53,633 nt of DNA, taken from assembly GCA_025055235.1 (NCBI GenBank), contig JANWYN010000018.1, positions 1 to 53,633 of the forward strand, read 5' to 3'. The position numbers were made by a program, and so were the translations under genes. The DNA comes from Candidatus Roseilinea sp. Lineage in GTDB: Bacteria; Chloroflexota; Anaerolineae; J036; Brachytrichaceae. Position 1 is the stretch's first letter. The number at the start of each line of letters is the position of its first letter. Positions 1 to 9,455 of the stretch are shown piece after piece. The notes under the pieces are model-generated. The model was not told the DNA's origin, searched no databases, and saw nothing but the letters and a program-made list of their open reading frames with translations.

Positions 1-378
1 TCGCGTTTCAACGCGCTCGCCTCCAGCGTGATCCTGGGCTTCTTCTGGTGGTTGTGGCATCTGCCGGCGGTCTTCATCCCCGGCCGGTTCATGGCGGACA
101 GCCTGCCGGTCTTCCTGGCGCTCGCAGCGGTGATCATGCTGACTTCCGTCCTCTTCACCTGGGTTTACAACAATACCGACGGCAGCGTGCTGGCCGCGCT
201 GCTGATGCACACGGCCATGAATTGGTCTATCTGGATCGCCATGCCCGGCATGCGGATGGATTTGCCCACCGTTGCCTTCATGATCGGCTTCCTGGCCGTC
301 GCCGTCATCATCGTCGTCGAGGTATCGGGCGCAGTGCATCTGCGGCGCGCGCCGGCCGATGTTGAAATGAGTGTATGA
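1..378 (+). CDS. CPBP-family intramembrane metalloprotease, C-terminal part
   Basis: The frame is open from base 1, so the gene begins upstream of the window and only its last 125 residues are seen. The visible part has the CPBP (Abi/Rce1-like) signature WWLWHLP followed by hydrophobic segments and a second His in LLMHTAMNW, the two downstream metal-ligand motifs of the family. The upstream EExxxR motif is outside the window. The family consists of polytopic membrane proteases or protease-like proteins, some acting in prenyl-protein processing or bacteriocin immunity; the substrate here is unknown. The stop overlaps the start of the next CPBP gene (ATGA), so the two are translationally coupled and are probably tandem duplicates. 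Confidence 0.8.
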   Translation, partial: SRFNALASSVILGFFWWLWHLPAVFIPGRFMADSLPVFLALAAVIMLTSVLFTWVYNNTDGSVLAALLMHTAMNWSIWIAMPGMRMDLPTVAFMIGFLAVAVIIVVEVSGAVHLRRAPADVEMSV

Positions 379-1175
379 GCAGGCATCCCCTCGTTTGGTT
401 CTATATCTTGGCCTTCGGCATCGCGTGGCTCGGCTGGATTCCGGCGGCGCTGGGGTCGCGCGGCGTCACCCCGTTCGACGCGCCTTACTTCCAGATGCTT
501 CTCATCCTTCCTGCGGTCGCGCCGGCACTCGCTGCCGCAATCGTGACCCGGGCGACGTATGGCGCAGCAGCGAGCAACGATCTATTCAAAGCGCTTGTCC
601 GTTGGCGGGTCGGCCCGGCCTGGTATCTCGTCGCCGTGTTCGGCCCGGTAGTCCTTCTGCTTGCCGGGCAGGTCGTCACGAACGTGCTGGGGCTTGCCGA
701 TGTCCCGCCGGCGCCGCAGGGTGAGCTTGTGCCGCTGGTCATCGCGGCCCTCGTGACATCGCTGCTCTCTAACCCCTGGGAAGAGGTGGGCTGGCGCGGT
801 TTCGCCTTGCCCTATCTACAGCAGCGACATACGGCGCTGGTCGCCACATTGATCGTCGGTGTCTTGTGGGGAGCATGGCATCTCCCGATCTTCTTTTGGA
901 CCGGCAACCCGATGTCCGCGTATCCCTTCCTGCCTTGGTTCGCCGGCACGGTTGCGGTCGCCTTCATCTACACTTGGCTCTACAACAGCGCGGCGGGAAG
1001 CCTGCTCCCGGTGACGCTGTTTCACATCGTGCTGAATACACTCAGCGTCGTAATCACCGGCACGTCTATCACCGCGTTAGCAACGGTGTATGCGCTCGTC
1101 GCACTCGTCCTGATCGTGGTGTTCGGTGGCGCCAACCTGTCGCATAGGGAACGGGTGCGTGTGAGCGAGCCGTGA
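375..1175 (+). CDS. CPBP-family intramembrane metalloprotease
   Basis: This 266-residue polytopic membrane protein has all the CPBP motifs: EEVGWR at about residues 136-141, WGAWHLP with His 169, and FHIVLN with His 217 and Asn 221. The motifs lie in hydrophobic segments, as expected for a membrane-embedded metal site. About seven or eight membrane helices can be drawn. The ATG at 375 overlaps the stop of the preceding CPBP gene, so the pair forms a small operon. Family members include the eukaryotic CAAX protease Rce1 and bacterial Abi proteins. No bacteriocin or prenylated partner is visible nearby, so the physiological substrate cannot be named. Confidence 0.85.
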   Translation: MSRHPLVWFYILAFGIAWLGWIPAALGSRGVTPFDAPYFQMLLILPAVAPALAAAIVTRATYGAAASNDLFKALVRWRVGPAWYLVAVFGPVVLLLAGQVVTNVLGLADVPPAPQGELVPLVIAALVTSLLSNPWEEVGWRGFALPYLQQRHTALVATLIVGVLWGAWHLPIFFWTGNPMSAYPFLPWFAGTVAVAFIYTWLYNSAAGSLLPVTLFHIVLNTLSVVITGTSITALATVYALVALVLIVVFGGANLSHRERVRVSEP

Positions 1176-1200
1176 TGACCGGCGACGCTTCCGGGCGCGC

Positions 1201-3627
1201 CTACTCGTAGGCCAGCACCTCGCGCACGGTGAGCCGCGAGGCGCGCCAGGCCGGCAGGAAGCTGGATGCAGCCGCTACGGCCAGCACTGCCGCGAACCAA
1301 ATGCCCACGCCCTCCAGCGAGTAGGCGAAGTCCAGCGTCCGGCGTAGGAAGGCCATGCCCACCGCGTCGCACAACAGCCTGCTGATCGGCCACGCCAGCA
1401 GGATGCCGATTGCCCAGCTCAGCGCGCCGATGAACATCCCCTCACCGATGATGATGCGCCGGATAGCGCCGTCGCTCGCGCCGATCGCGCGCATCACGCC
1501 GATCTCGCGTGTGCGCTCCAGCACGTTGATGCTCATCGTGCCGGCCAGGCCCAGCCCGCCTACGACGGCCAGCAGCGCCGCCATGATCAGCAAGAAGACG
1601 ATGAGGATGTTGAACTGGAAAGTGATCTGCTCGCGCCGCTCGCTCAGCGTCTCGGTGGTGTCCACCGGCATGTTGACGGCGCGGAAGTGCGCCTCGATCG
1701 CTTTGGCAGTGTCGGATTGAAAGGCGGCGTCGTGCTGGGCGGTGACCACGACCACCGTGCGCACCTGCCGGCCGGTGGTGAGCGCGTTGCGATAGCCGGA
1801 CAGGTTCATATACAGCACGCGCGGATTGCGGATCTGGCCGGTGAGCGTGCTTTGCGTCACGCCGACCACCTGGGCCGGTACGCGGCGCGCGCCGAACTTG
1901 AGCGTGATCGTGTCGCCGATGCGGATATCCGGCTCGTCGGCCAGCACGTCGGCGTTGATCACGACGGCGTTGGTGTCGTCGGGCAGCAGCCAGCGCCCCT
2001 GGATCATCACCGGCTGGATCAGCCGGCTGTCGGCGGGCGGCGCGATCACGCTGATGCTGCGGCTCTCGCTGCCGTCTTCACGCACCCGGCGCGCGCCGCC
2101 GGTGCTCCACGCCTCGGCATAGACCACGCCGGGCACCTGGCACATCTGGCTCAACACCTTGTCCTCGCCGTGGAAGCTGCGCAGGTTGACCTCGATGTCG
2201 TATTGCCAGTAGCGCAGCGAGGTGGCCAGCGTGCGATTGAGCGAGTCGCGCACCGTGAACACCGAGACGAAGATAGCGCTGGCCAGGGTGAGCGTGCCGA
2301 GCGTGAGCGCCAGCCGGCCTTTGCGCCGGAAGGTGTTGCGGATCGAGAGCAGGAACGGGCGCGACACCCAGCGCTCGATGAAGACGAAGCCGGCCAGCCG
2401 TTGCTTGAGCGCGTCTATGCGCGGGTTGTGGTGGCCGGGCGTATCGTCGCTGATGCCGGTCGAGGTGATCGCCTCACGCACGGTGATCTGCGCGCCGGTG
2501 AGGATGGGCGCGAGTGAGGCCAGCAGCGGCAACACCAAGCCAACCCCGATCTGAACCAGCACCACGTCCAGCGGCGGAATGGTCGTCAGCACATCGAAAT
2601 TCAGCAGGCCGGCCACGAAGCTCACCAAACCGATCGCGCCCAGCGCGCCGAGCGGCACGGCGACGACGAGGGAGATCAACCCGAAAGCTGCCACGTTGGT
2701 GAGATACATGCTGGTGAGCTGCGGCGTGCGCGCGCCGATGGACTTCATGATGCCGATCTGCTTGATCTGCTGGGCGAGGATGGCCGTGGTGGTGTTGATG
2801 ACCAGGAAGGCGCTGAGGAAGAGCGCCAGCGCGCCGAGCGCCACCAAGATGAGCAGCATGGACTGGATCTGATCGTGGGCGTAGTGCCGGCCAGGCGTTT
2901 GCGGGATGTTGGCGCTGAAGAAGGTGCGCCCGCTGTCCTCCACGCGCTTCTTGATTGCGTCGGCCACGCGCTGGATGTGCGCGCGGTCGGTGTGGTTCTC
3001 GGCCACGCGCACGCGCACCTGCGTGTAAGCGCGCGGGAAGCCCAGCCACTCCAGCGTGTCGGGCGTGATGTAGGCACTGCCGAAGTTGGCGAACGACACC
3101 GGTGGCGCGTTCACGTCGAACACCGTCCCGGCAATGCGGATCTCGCGTGTCTTGCCGTCCGGTAGCTCCACGGTCACAGTATCGCCGATCTGTTTGTTGA
3201 ACAGCCGCAGTGCGCTGCGCTCCAGCAGCATCTCCCGGCGCGGCGGCGTGCGCGCCCCTTGTTCGTGCCGGAAGCGATCCAGCCGGATGTCGTCGAAGTC
3301 CCAGTGCGTGTAGAGGATTAAGTTGCTGCGCGACTCGCCCAGCCGCACGCGCAAAACGTAGACCGCGCGGCCCTGCGCGTCGGCCACCTCCGGCATGCGC
3401 GCGATCGAGCGCACGAACTGCTCGTCCAGGCTCGATGCCGAGATGCTCATGCTGGCTTCGTTCGTGGCGGCATGTTGTGCCTCGAGGTCGCGCGCCAGGA
3501 TCGTCCGCGCGCCGACGACTGCGCCGACCGCGAACACGCCGACGGCGATGGACAGCACGACGAGCAGCGTGCGCGTCTTGTTCAGCCACAGATCGCGCAT
3601 CACCTTGCGCCAGCGGGGGGCGAACAT
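1201..3627 (-). CDS. FtsX-like ABC transporter permease with two FtsX domains
   Basis: The protein has 808 residues if translation starts at the ATG at 3627 (MFAPRWRKV). An N-terminal membrane anchor (LLVVLSIAVGVFAVG) is followed by an extracytoplasmic domain of the MacB periplasmic-core type, then a three-helix FtsX domain containing the cytoplasmic signature IKQIGIMKSIGA. The same order repeats: a second anchor, a second core domain and a C-terminal FtsX domain with TREIGVMRAIGA. Such permeases work with a LolD/MacB-type ATPase in mechanotransmission or lipoprotein and lipid export. No ATPase gene lies beside it. The open frame continues further upstream, but that part is antisense to the 3745-5175 gene and is not coding. 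Confidence 0.88.
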   Translation of the reverse strand: MFAPRWRKVMRDLWLNKTRTLLVVLSIAVGVFAVGAVVGARTILARDLEAQHAATNEASMSISASSLDEQFVRSIARMPEVADAQGRAVYVLRVRLGESRSNLILYTHWDFDDIRLDRFRHEQGARTPPRREMLLERSALRLFNKQIGDTVTVELPDGKTREIRIAGTVFDVNAPPVSFANFGSAYITPDTLEWLGFPRAYTQVRVRVAENHTDRAHIQRVADAIKKRVEDSGRTFFSANIPQTPGRHYAHDQIQSMLLILVALGALALFLSAFLVINTTTAILAQQIKQIGIMKSIGARTPQLTSMYLTNVAAFGLISLVVAVPLGALGAIGLVSFVAGLLNFDVLTTIPPLDVVLVQIGVGLVLPLLASLAPILTGAQITVREAITSTGISDDTPGHHNPRIDALKQRLAGFVFIERWVSRPFLLSIRNTFRRKGRLALTLGTLTLASAIFVSVFTVRDSLNRTLATSLRYWQYDIEVNLRSFHGEDKVLSQMCQVPGVVYAEAWSTGGARRVREDGSESRSISVIAPPADSRLIQPVMIQGRWLLPDDTNAVVINADVLADEPDIRIGDTITLKFGARRVPAQVVGVTQSTLTGQIRNPRVLYMNLSGYRNALTTGRQVRTVVVVTAQHDAAFQSDTAKAIEAHFRAVNMPVDTTETLSERREQITFQFNILIVFLLIMAALLAVVGGLGLAGTMSINVLERTREIGVMRAIGASDGAIRRIIIGEGMFIGALSWAIGILLAWPISRLLCDAVGMAFLRRTLDFAYSLEGVGIWFAAVLAVAAASSFLPAWRASRLTVREVLAYE

Positions 3628-3744
3628 CGGCGCGATTATCCCATGAGCGTTCCACGCGCCGGTTGCGCTACGACTTGCCCGCGGCGCAGGTCGCCGGACG
3701 AGTGTCAAGCATGCTCCGTTCAGCCGTGCTAATTGAGGGCAGCG

Positions 3745-5175
3745 ATGAAACGATGCCTGATGCTGATCCCCTTGCTGATCGCCGGCCTGGCGATGCCGCC
3801 GGTCGTTCGCGCCGAACCGGTGGCCGCGCCGGTGCGCGTCGTCAACGCCCCGTATTTCGGCCCGGCGGGCACGACCAAGTTCGTCGAGGGCGCCATCTTC
3901 TGGTTTGGCCGCGTGACGCCCAACGAGAACTACGCCGACGTGCGCATCGGCTACAACGAGGCACATCTGTGGGTATACATCGCCGTGTTCGATCAATGGC
4001 TGTGGTACGACGAGACGCCTTCGGCCGGCGACCTCGCCCAATGGGACGCGGTCACGCTCTTCCTCAAGACGGACGGCAACACAGGCGCAGCGCCGAATGC
4101 GAATGCCTATCGCTTCGTGGCGCAGCTCAGCGGCGACGCCGATCCGCGCTACCGGCTGGCCTTTCGCGGCACCGGGTCGGGCTGGCAAGCGGCCTCGATC
4201 GCATTCGAGACGCAGCCGGGCTGGCGCGGCGACCGGCTGAACGACAACACCGACACCGGCGACCGCGGCTGGGCGATGACCTTTAGGATCCCCTTCGCTG
4301 CGCTCGGCATTGCCGGAACGCCGCACGGCCAGCGCTGGGGCATCGCGATGCGCCTGCACGACCGCGACGGCGCCGGCGGACCGCCGCTCGCCGACAAGTT
4401 CTGGCCCGAGGCGATGTCGCCCGACCGGCCGGCGACGTGGGCGCAGTTGCACTTCGGCCTGCCGTCCTATGCACCGCCGCCCGCAGCGGTGCGCGGCGTC
4501 GCCACGGTGTACCACAAATATCGCGGCGTGAACGTGCCCGACGGCGCGGTGGGCGGCTATGCCACCTGCGGCGACGGCATGGACTTCTGGACGGAGTGGG
4601 GCCAGCGCGTCTACTACACCTTCCCCAACTCGAACGAGGAGTACGGCGACTTCAACATTCAGAATCAGGCCGATATCGCCGATTGGCCGTGCTTCTCGAA
4701 GTACTACGTGACCTTCCCGCTGCCGGCGCTGCCGCCCGGCGCAGTCATGATCTCGGCGACGCTCACGCTGCACTTGTTCGGCAGTGCCGGCGATCCCAGC
4801 CAGCGCCCCGACTCGCTCATCCAGGTGCTCACGGTCAACGAGGATTGGAACGAGGCGACGCTGAACTGGAACAACGCGCCGCTGGCCCTAGAGAACGTCA
4901 GCCGGACGTGGGTGCAGCCGGTGCGCGGCAACGTGAACTTCCCCGGCATCCCCTATCGCTGGGACGTGAGCTACGCCGTGGCGAAAGCCTACGCCGCCGG
5001 CCAGCCGCTGCGCTTGGCGATGTATTCCGCCGACAGCGAGTATCACACCGGCAAGTACTTCGTCTCGTCGGACACGGGCGATTGGAACGAAGCCGGCCGG
5101 CCGCGCCTGGACATCGCCTACGGTGAGGCGATCAGCGTTAGCGCACGCGCGTTCGTCCCGCTGGTGCGCCGCTGA
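3745..5175 (+). CDS. Secreted DNRLRE-domain protein with N-terminal CBM9-like domain
   Basis: The ATG at 3745 follows GAGGGC and opens a typical signal peptide (about residues 1-25, cleavage after VVRA). Residues of about 30-240 form a beta-sandwich like the CBM9/DOMON-type sugar or heme binding fold (YNEAHLWVYIAVFD, WDAVTLFLKTDGN). The C-terminal half, about 250-460, matches the DNRLRE (CBM96-like) pattern seen in LPALPPGAVMISATLTL, VNEDWNEATLNWNNAP and a Trp/Asp-rich end. No catalytic residues are evident, so an exported polysaccharide-binding or cell-surface role is the best inference. The gene stands alone, divergent from the FtsX permease and convergent with the next gene. Confidence 0.75.
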   Translation: MKRCLMLIPLLIAGLAMPPVVRAEPVAAPVRVVNAPYFGPAGTTKFVEGAIFWFGRVTPNENYADVRIGYNEAHLWVYIAVFDQWLWYDETPSAGDLAQWDAVTLFLKTDGNTGAAPNANAYRFVAQLSGDADPRYRLAFRGTGSGWQAASIAFETQPGWRGDRLNDNTDTGDRGWAMTFRIPFAALGIAGTPHGQRWGIAMRLHDRDGAGGPPLADKFWPEAMSPDRPATWAQLHFGLPSYAPPPAAVRGVATVYHKYRGVNVPDGAVGGYATCGDGMDFWTEWGQRVYYTFPNSNEEYGDFNIQNQADIADWPCFSKYYVTFPLPALPPGAVMISATLTLHLFGSAGDPSQRPDSLIQVLTVNEDWNEATLNWNNAPLALENVSRTWVQPVRGNVNFPGIPYRWDVSYAVAKAYAAGQPLRLAMYSADSEYHTGKYFVSSDTGDWNEAGRPRLDIAYGEAISVSARAFVPLVRR

Positions 5176-5177
5176 AC

Positions 5178-5996
5178 TCAGCCGAACAGCGCGCGCACGG
5201 TCGCCAGCGCCTCGGCCTCGCTGGTCGAAGGGTAGAACTCCAGGCCGATCTTGCCGTCGAAGCCGAGCCGGCGCAGCTCACGCGCGATGCCGGCGAAGTT
5301 GATCTCGCCGGTGCCCGGCTCCTGGCGCGTGGGCACGTCGCCGATGTGCACGCTGTCGTATAGCCCCCAGTAGTCGCGCAGCCCCTGGATCAGATTGCCG
5401 GCGGTGCGCTGCTGGTGGTAGCAGTCGAACGCCAGCCGGAGTTGCGGGTGGGCAATGCGCCGCACCACGTCGGCAGCCAGCTCGTGCGTGCTGACGGTGA
5501 TGCCGCCGTGCAGGTGATACGTGTTCAGCGCCTCGAACCAGACCACGATGGGCGTCTTCTCGACCAACTCCATCACGCGTGCCGCGCCGTCCAGCAGGTT
5601 GGCGTATTTCTGCTGAGGGGTGTAGTCGCGCGAGGGCGGTTTCACCCGGCCCTGGATGTGTGGCAGCCGCGCGTCTGGCGCCGGGTTGATCTGCTCGCTA
5701 AACATGAACAGATGCCGGACGCCCCAACGTTCTGCGTGCTCCAGCGACTCGGCCCAGGCATCAAGGCACAGCGGCAAGTCATGCGCATCAGTGAGCGAGC
5801 CGCCGGCTTCGTCGAAGGTGGAGTTGATGACGCAGCCGTGTGCGCGACAGGCGGCGGCCAGCTCATCCATCAGCGCGCCCTTGCTGCGCCACGCCCATAC
5901 GTCGAGGTGGCGGATGCCGAGCGCCGCGAACCGCACCACGCGCTCGGGCAGCGGCGAATCGCGGAACCAGAAGTCGGCGTAGCCGGTGTAGAGCAT
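5178..5996 (-). CDS. Sugar phosphate isomerase/epimerase, xylose isomerase-like TIM barrel
   Basis: The product has 272 residues from the ATG at 5996 (MLYTGYADFWF). It shows the features of the AP-endonuclease-2/xylose-isomerase-like TIM barrel: a start strand LDVWAW, the acidic motif VVWFEALNTYH, a metal-binding FDCYHQQ, HIGDVPTRQEPGTGEINF and a final IGLEFYPS. These resemble hydroxypyruvate isomerase and IolI/IolE-type epimerases acting on keto-sugars in the cytoplasm. The open frame extends 18 codons further upstream, but those codons are made of the heptamer repeat at 5997-6109 and are probably not translated. Substrate is unknown; no catabolic operon surrounds it. Confidence 0.82.
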   Translation of the reverse strand: MLYTGYADFWFRDSPLPERVVRFAALGIRHLDVWAWRSKGALMDELAAACRAHGCVINSTFDEAGGSLTDAHDLPLCLDAWAESLEHAERWGVRHLFMFSEQINPAPDARLPHIQGRVKPPSRDYTPQQKYANLLDGAARVMELVEKTPIVVWFEALNTYHLHGGITVSTHELAADVVRRIAHPQLRLAFDCYHQQRTAGNLIQGLRDYWGLYDSVHIGDVPTRQEPGTGEINFAGIARELRRLGFDGKIGLEFYPSTSEAEALATVRALFG

Positions 5997-6109
5997 CGTA
6001 TGAGTTGCAGGTTGCAGGTTACGGGTTGGAGATTGAGCTTTCAACTCCAACTATCAGTCATCAGTCGATCTACAATTCACGATCCACAATTCACGATCCA
6101 TGTTCAACA
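5997..6109. repeat. Heptamer-word repeat, intergenic
   Basis: On the plus strand this starts with gttgcag-like 7-bp words (gttgcag twice, then gttacgg, gttggag) and ends with two copies of a 14-bp unit (caattcacgatcca), i.e. two heptamers each. It lies between two minus-strand genes and extends the open frame of the epimerase artificially. Confidence 0.75.
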
Positions 6110-8491
6110 TCACCCACACCGTGTGATGCGCATCTCGCCAATCCTCACCGCACCATCCGGCGTGCGAAACGGCGATGCATCTACCGGCAGCCGCTCGCCC
6201 GTGCGTGGGTCGTATAAGCCGACCATGATCGCGTATGTGCCCGGCTCAACCTCGGCGGGGATGGCGATCGCGTGGCCGTCGGGGATCACTTCGCCGGGCG
6301 ACCAGACCGACACCGGATAGCTGCCGTTGCGCGGCTGGCCGTCATGTTGTGCGACGACGTCGCCGGCAGCATTGCGCAGATGAACGAAGGCGCTGTAGTC
6401 CGTCGTGACCGGATCGCCCCCGCGCCAGTTGACCGTGATAGTCGTGGTCGTGCCGATGCATGCTTCGAGCGGCTGGCCGAGCAACTCGACGCCGATGCTG
6501 CCGCTCAGCGGCGCAACGTGCGCATCGGCAGTGGGTGCTTCGCCGAGTGGCACTTTGATCCGGCCGGCGATCACCTCGCGGTCGCCGTCCAGCCAGCGCA
6601 CGCTGATGTCATAGGCGCCCTTGCGTGCGTCGGGGTAAGGCATGATCGGGAAGTCATACCACGCCTCCTCGCCGGGCTGGAACAGGTTGGTGCGGATGAT
6701 CCTCGAACGCACCGGCAGGCCGTCGCCGCGTTGCACCACGATGGGCTGCACACGCAGCTCGCGGTCGCCCAGCGGTGGGCCGGCTTTCAGCCGTATGCTC
6801 ACGATGAGCGGCATCGTCGTGATCACTTCGCGCGTGCTGACGGCAATCCCCGTCACCTGCCAGCCCTCGCCGAGATCGTGTGTGCCAACATCAATTACGA
6901 GCGTGGGCATAATCGGCGGCGTGACGCGCTGCCACACCGTCATCGGCGAGCCCCAGAAGCGTACGTCGGTGAAAGTGGCGACCGGTGCATAGATGGCGCG
7001 GAACCAATCATCTGCTTGTGGGTTGGCGTCGTAGATGGCATTGAAGTGCGTCAGCGCCAAATAGTCGGGCTGCGTGCGGATCAGGCCGCCGATGAAATCG
7101 CCACGCCGGATGGCGCTCGATCGCGAGGGCTGCACCAGCCCCAAAAAGTCGTTGGCCGGTCGTCTGGCGTAGTAGCTCATCACGCCCAGCTCGGTGACGC
7201 CGATCGTTGCGTTAGGCGGCGTTTTGGCGTTCAGCCAGCGCCCGACGCGCTCGTAGATGTTTACCTTCGTCTCCGGCAGCGCTTTCGCGACGGCCTCAGC
7301 CGGATCCGGCGGGATGGCGCCCTGCAGCACCCGGATGATGTTCAGGTTGCCGATGAGCAGCGGGACGACGGCCAGCGTCGTGAGCAGTTTCATCGTCCAG
7401 CGCGGCTGCGTCGTAGTCGCAGCGACCCAGTCCATGCCAATGGCGATCAGGCCGGTCAGGCCGGGCACCATCGGCGCGTAATACCACACATACGGTGCGA
7501 CGCCCAGCAAGGAATAGCCGATGAAGTGCAGCACCGACCAACTAATCGGCATCATGAATGGCACACGGTGTAGCCACTGTAAGTCATGCTTGCGCGCTGC
7601 TTCGACGCCTAGCCAAGCAGCGCGATACACACCTAGGCCGGCAGCGATGGGAATGAGGATGAACAACGCCGACTGCTGCAGGTATGCCAGCAACAACAGC
7701 AACGCACCTTCGGGGAAGGTTGTGCCGGGGTAGAACCCCGTTAACCCCGAGACGGCTTGTGCCGACTTCGCTTGCAGCGTCGCGGGGATGGGCGAGCCGA
7801 ACTGCGTGATCAGGAAGAGGGCCAGCGGCGCATAGACCAGCGCTGCGACTGCAAGCAACGTCGCAGCTGGACAGATCGTGGTGAGCAACGCGCGCCATCT
7901 GCTGCCCCAACGTCCCTCGAAGTCCAGCGCGAATATAGCGCATAGGCCGGCGACGATCGCGCCATCGCCGCGCAGCCCGATGCTGAGGCCGGCCAATAGC
8001 CCGGCCAGCGCCGGCTTGCGCGCATCCACACATATGAATGCCCATAGGGCGGCGGCTATGAACAGCGGCGTCTCGAATCCCATCGTCAGCCACATCAGCG
8101 GCGAAATCAGGCACAGGAGGCCGGCGACAAAGCCGAGCATATCTTCGCCGTGCCGCCAACCCATCACGCAGAGCGCGCTAGCGGCGGCGATCAATCCACC
8201 GACGCCGAGCGCGTGGCTAACCGCCGGGATGTCCAGCCCCAACGCCGCCGGTAGGGCCAGCAACAACGCGTAGAGCGGCGCAGTCGTGATCAGTGCGTTC
8301 TCAGCGGCGCCGGGGTTGAAGGTGAAGCCCTGGCCGCGCGCCAGATTGTCGGCGAAGCGGTAAGTGATGAATGGATCGTCAAAGCGAATGCTTCGGGTGA
8401 ACGTGCCCAGCAGCAACCCGATGACGATCAGCGTGAGCAATGCCAGCGGCAGGTTGCGGCTGCGCGCCTTGATGGTCTTGGGTGCAGTCAC
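6110..8491 (-). CDS. Polytopic membrane protein resembling GT-C glycosyltransferases
   Basis: This 793-residue protein starts at a GTG (8491). Residues 1 to about 400 hold around ten membrane helices, and the first extracytoplasmic loop contains FDDPFITYRFADNLARG, which fits the acidic loop motif of GT-C enzymes using polyprenyl-phosphate sugars (ArnT/PMT-like, GT39/GT83). The remaining 390 residues are soluble; the last part (about 620-790) is beta-rich and ends in a segment that looks like a wrapped beta-sandwich (GLYDPRTGERL). It would transfer a sugar on the outer face of the membrane. It is placed 6 bp after an SDR gene on the same strand, so the two are probably cotranscribed. Acceptor and donor are unknown. 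Confidence 0.7.
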   Translation of the reverse strand: MTAPKTIKARSRNLPLALLTLIVIGLLLGTFTRSIRFDDPFITYRFADNLARGQGFTFNPGAAENALITTAPLYALLLALPAALGLDIPAVSHALGVGGLIAAASALCVMGWRHGEDMLGFVAGLLCLISPLMWLTMGFETPLFIAAALWAFICVDARKPALAGLLAGLSIGLRGDGAIVAGLCAIFALDFEGRWGSRWRALLTTICPAATLLAVAALVYAPLALFLITQFGSPIPATLQAKSAQAVSGLTGFYPGTTFPEGALLLLLAYLQQSALFILIPIAAGLGVYRAAWLGVEAARKHDLQWLHRVPFMMPISWSVLHFIGYSLLGVAPYVWYYAPMVPGLTGLIAIGMDWVAATTTQPRWTMKLLTTLAVVPLLIGNLNIIRVLQGAIPPDPAEAVAKALPETKVNIYERVGRWLNAKTPPNATIGVTELGVMSYYARRPANDFLGLVQPSRSSAIRRGDFIGGLIRTQPDYLALTHFNAIYDANPQADDWFRAIYAPVATFTDVRFWGSPMTVWQRVTPPIMPTLVIDVGTHDLGEGWQVTGIAVSTREVITTMPLIVSIRLKAGPPLGDRELRVQPIVVQRGDGLPVRSRIIRTNLFQPGEEAWYDFPIMPYPDARKGAYDISVRWLDGDREVIAGRIKVPLGEAPTADAHVAPLSGSIGVELLGQPLEACIGTTTTITVNWRGGDPVTTDYSAFVHLRNAAGDVVAQHDGQPRNGSYPVSVWSPGEVIPDGHAIAIPAEVEPGTYAIMVGLYDPRTGERLPVDASPFRTPDGAVRIGEMRITRCG

Positions 8492-8497
8492 AGCGCC

Positions 8498-9295
8498 TCA
8501 CACGACAATCTCGCCGCCGTCTACCTCGATGGATTGGCCGGTGACGTAGCTGGCTTCGGCAGAAGCCAGGAAAGCCACCACGCTGGCAACCTCTTCGGGT
8601 GTGCCCAGCCGGCCCATGGGGATCTGCTCGGCCTTGCGGGCGATGTGCGTGCCGACCGGCCAGCCTTCGTTGCGGCAGATTTCGGCGTCCACTTGGCGCA
8701 GCATATCGGTGAGGATGGAGCCGGGGCATACGGCGTTCACCGTCACGCCGAACGGCGCCAGATCCATCGCTGTTGCACGGGTCAAGCCGATCACCGCAGC
8801 TTTATTGCTGCAATAGGCCGCGCTGTTCTTGAAGCCGGTGCGGCCGGCGATGCTGCTCATGTTGATAATGCGGCCGTAGTGTTGTTGTTTCATCACCGGC
8901 GCGACCGCCTTCGTACACACAAAGACGCCGGTATAGTTCACTTCGAGCATCAGGTTCCATTCATCCATGTTGAGTTGTTCGAGCGGTGTGCCACGATAGA
9001 TGCCGGCGTTGTTCACCCAGATATCCACGCGGCCGAATGCATGGCAGATGTCGGACACGGCCTGCTGCATTCCATCATGATCGGCCACATTTGCGCTGAT
9101 CGCCAGCGTCTCCACCCCATACGTGCGACTGAGCTTCGCCGCAAGCTGTTCGCACTTTTCATACTGCAGATCAATGATAACTACCCGCGCACCCTCGCTG
9201 GCGAAGCGTCGCGCGAACGCCTCGCCCAAACCTTGCGCGCCGCCGGTGATCACCGCAATTTGATCCTTGAATCGCATCCATATTGTGTCGGTCAT
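8498..9295 (-). CDS. Short-chain dehydrogenase/reductase (classical SDR)
   Basis: The classical SDR fold is clear: the cofactor motif TGGAQGLG near the N terminus, an acidic residue after strand 2 (IIDLQ) that favours NAD, NNAGIYRG, the catalytic Ser in MSSIAG, YCSNK with the Tyr/Lys pair, and the PG motif CPGSILT. The C-terminal YVTGQSIEVDGG is typical of FabG-like enzymes. About 265 residues from the ATG at 9295 is the family norm. An in-frame ATG at 9316 lies inside a repeat array and was not used; the ATG at 9277 is also possible. It probably oxidises or reduces a sugar or polyol; the substrate cannot be read from sequence. Confidence 0.87.
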   Translation of the reverse strand: MTDTIWMRFKDQIAVITGGAQGLGEAFARRFASEGARVVIIDLQYEKCEQLAAKLSRTYGVETLAISANVADHDGMQQAVSDICHAFGRVDIWVNNAGIYRGTPLEQLNMDEWNLMLEVNYTGVFVCTKAVAPVMKQQHYGRIINMSSIAGRTGFKNSAAYCSNKAAVIGLTRATAMDLAPFGVTVNAVCPGSILTDMLRQVDAEICRNEGWPVGTHIARKAEQIPMGRLGTPEEVASVVAFLASAEASYVTGQSIEVDGGEIVV

Positions 9296-9317
9296 GGGTT
9301 GAGTGTCAAGTGTCATG

Positions 9318-9454
9318 CGTCACGTAAGACACAGGACGCAAGACGTCAGACGTAAGACGTAAAACGTAAACGCACTGCGTATTGCGTCTTACGTCTTCCG
9401 TCTTACGTCTGTGACGCGTGAGACGCAGGATGCAAGACGCAACACGCAACACGT
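9318..9454. repeat. Heptamer-word palindromic repeat, intergenic
   Basis: About 19 consecutive 7-bp words such as gtaagac, gcaagac and gtaaaac run on the plus strand, then turn into their complements (tcttacg, tcttccg, tcttacg) and back to gacgcaa and cacgcaa. The two halves can pair as a long imperfect hairpin. It lies between the SDR gene and the SEDS-PBP gene. Confidence 0.85.
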
Positions 9455-9455
9455 T

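Noticed and set aside
3628..4773. N-terminal extension of the FtsX permease open frame (1190 codons in total).
   Set aside because: It is antisense to a well-supported secreted protein gene and has no FtsX-family features; the family start MFAPRWRKV is at 3627.
9318..9454. CRISPR-like tandem repeat.
   Set aside because: Repeat units are only 7 bp with no spacers, and no cas genes are present; the array is palindromic.
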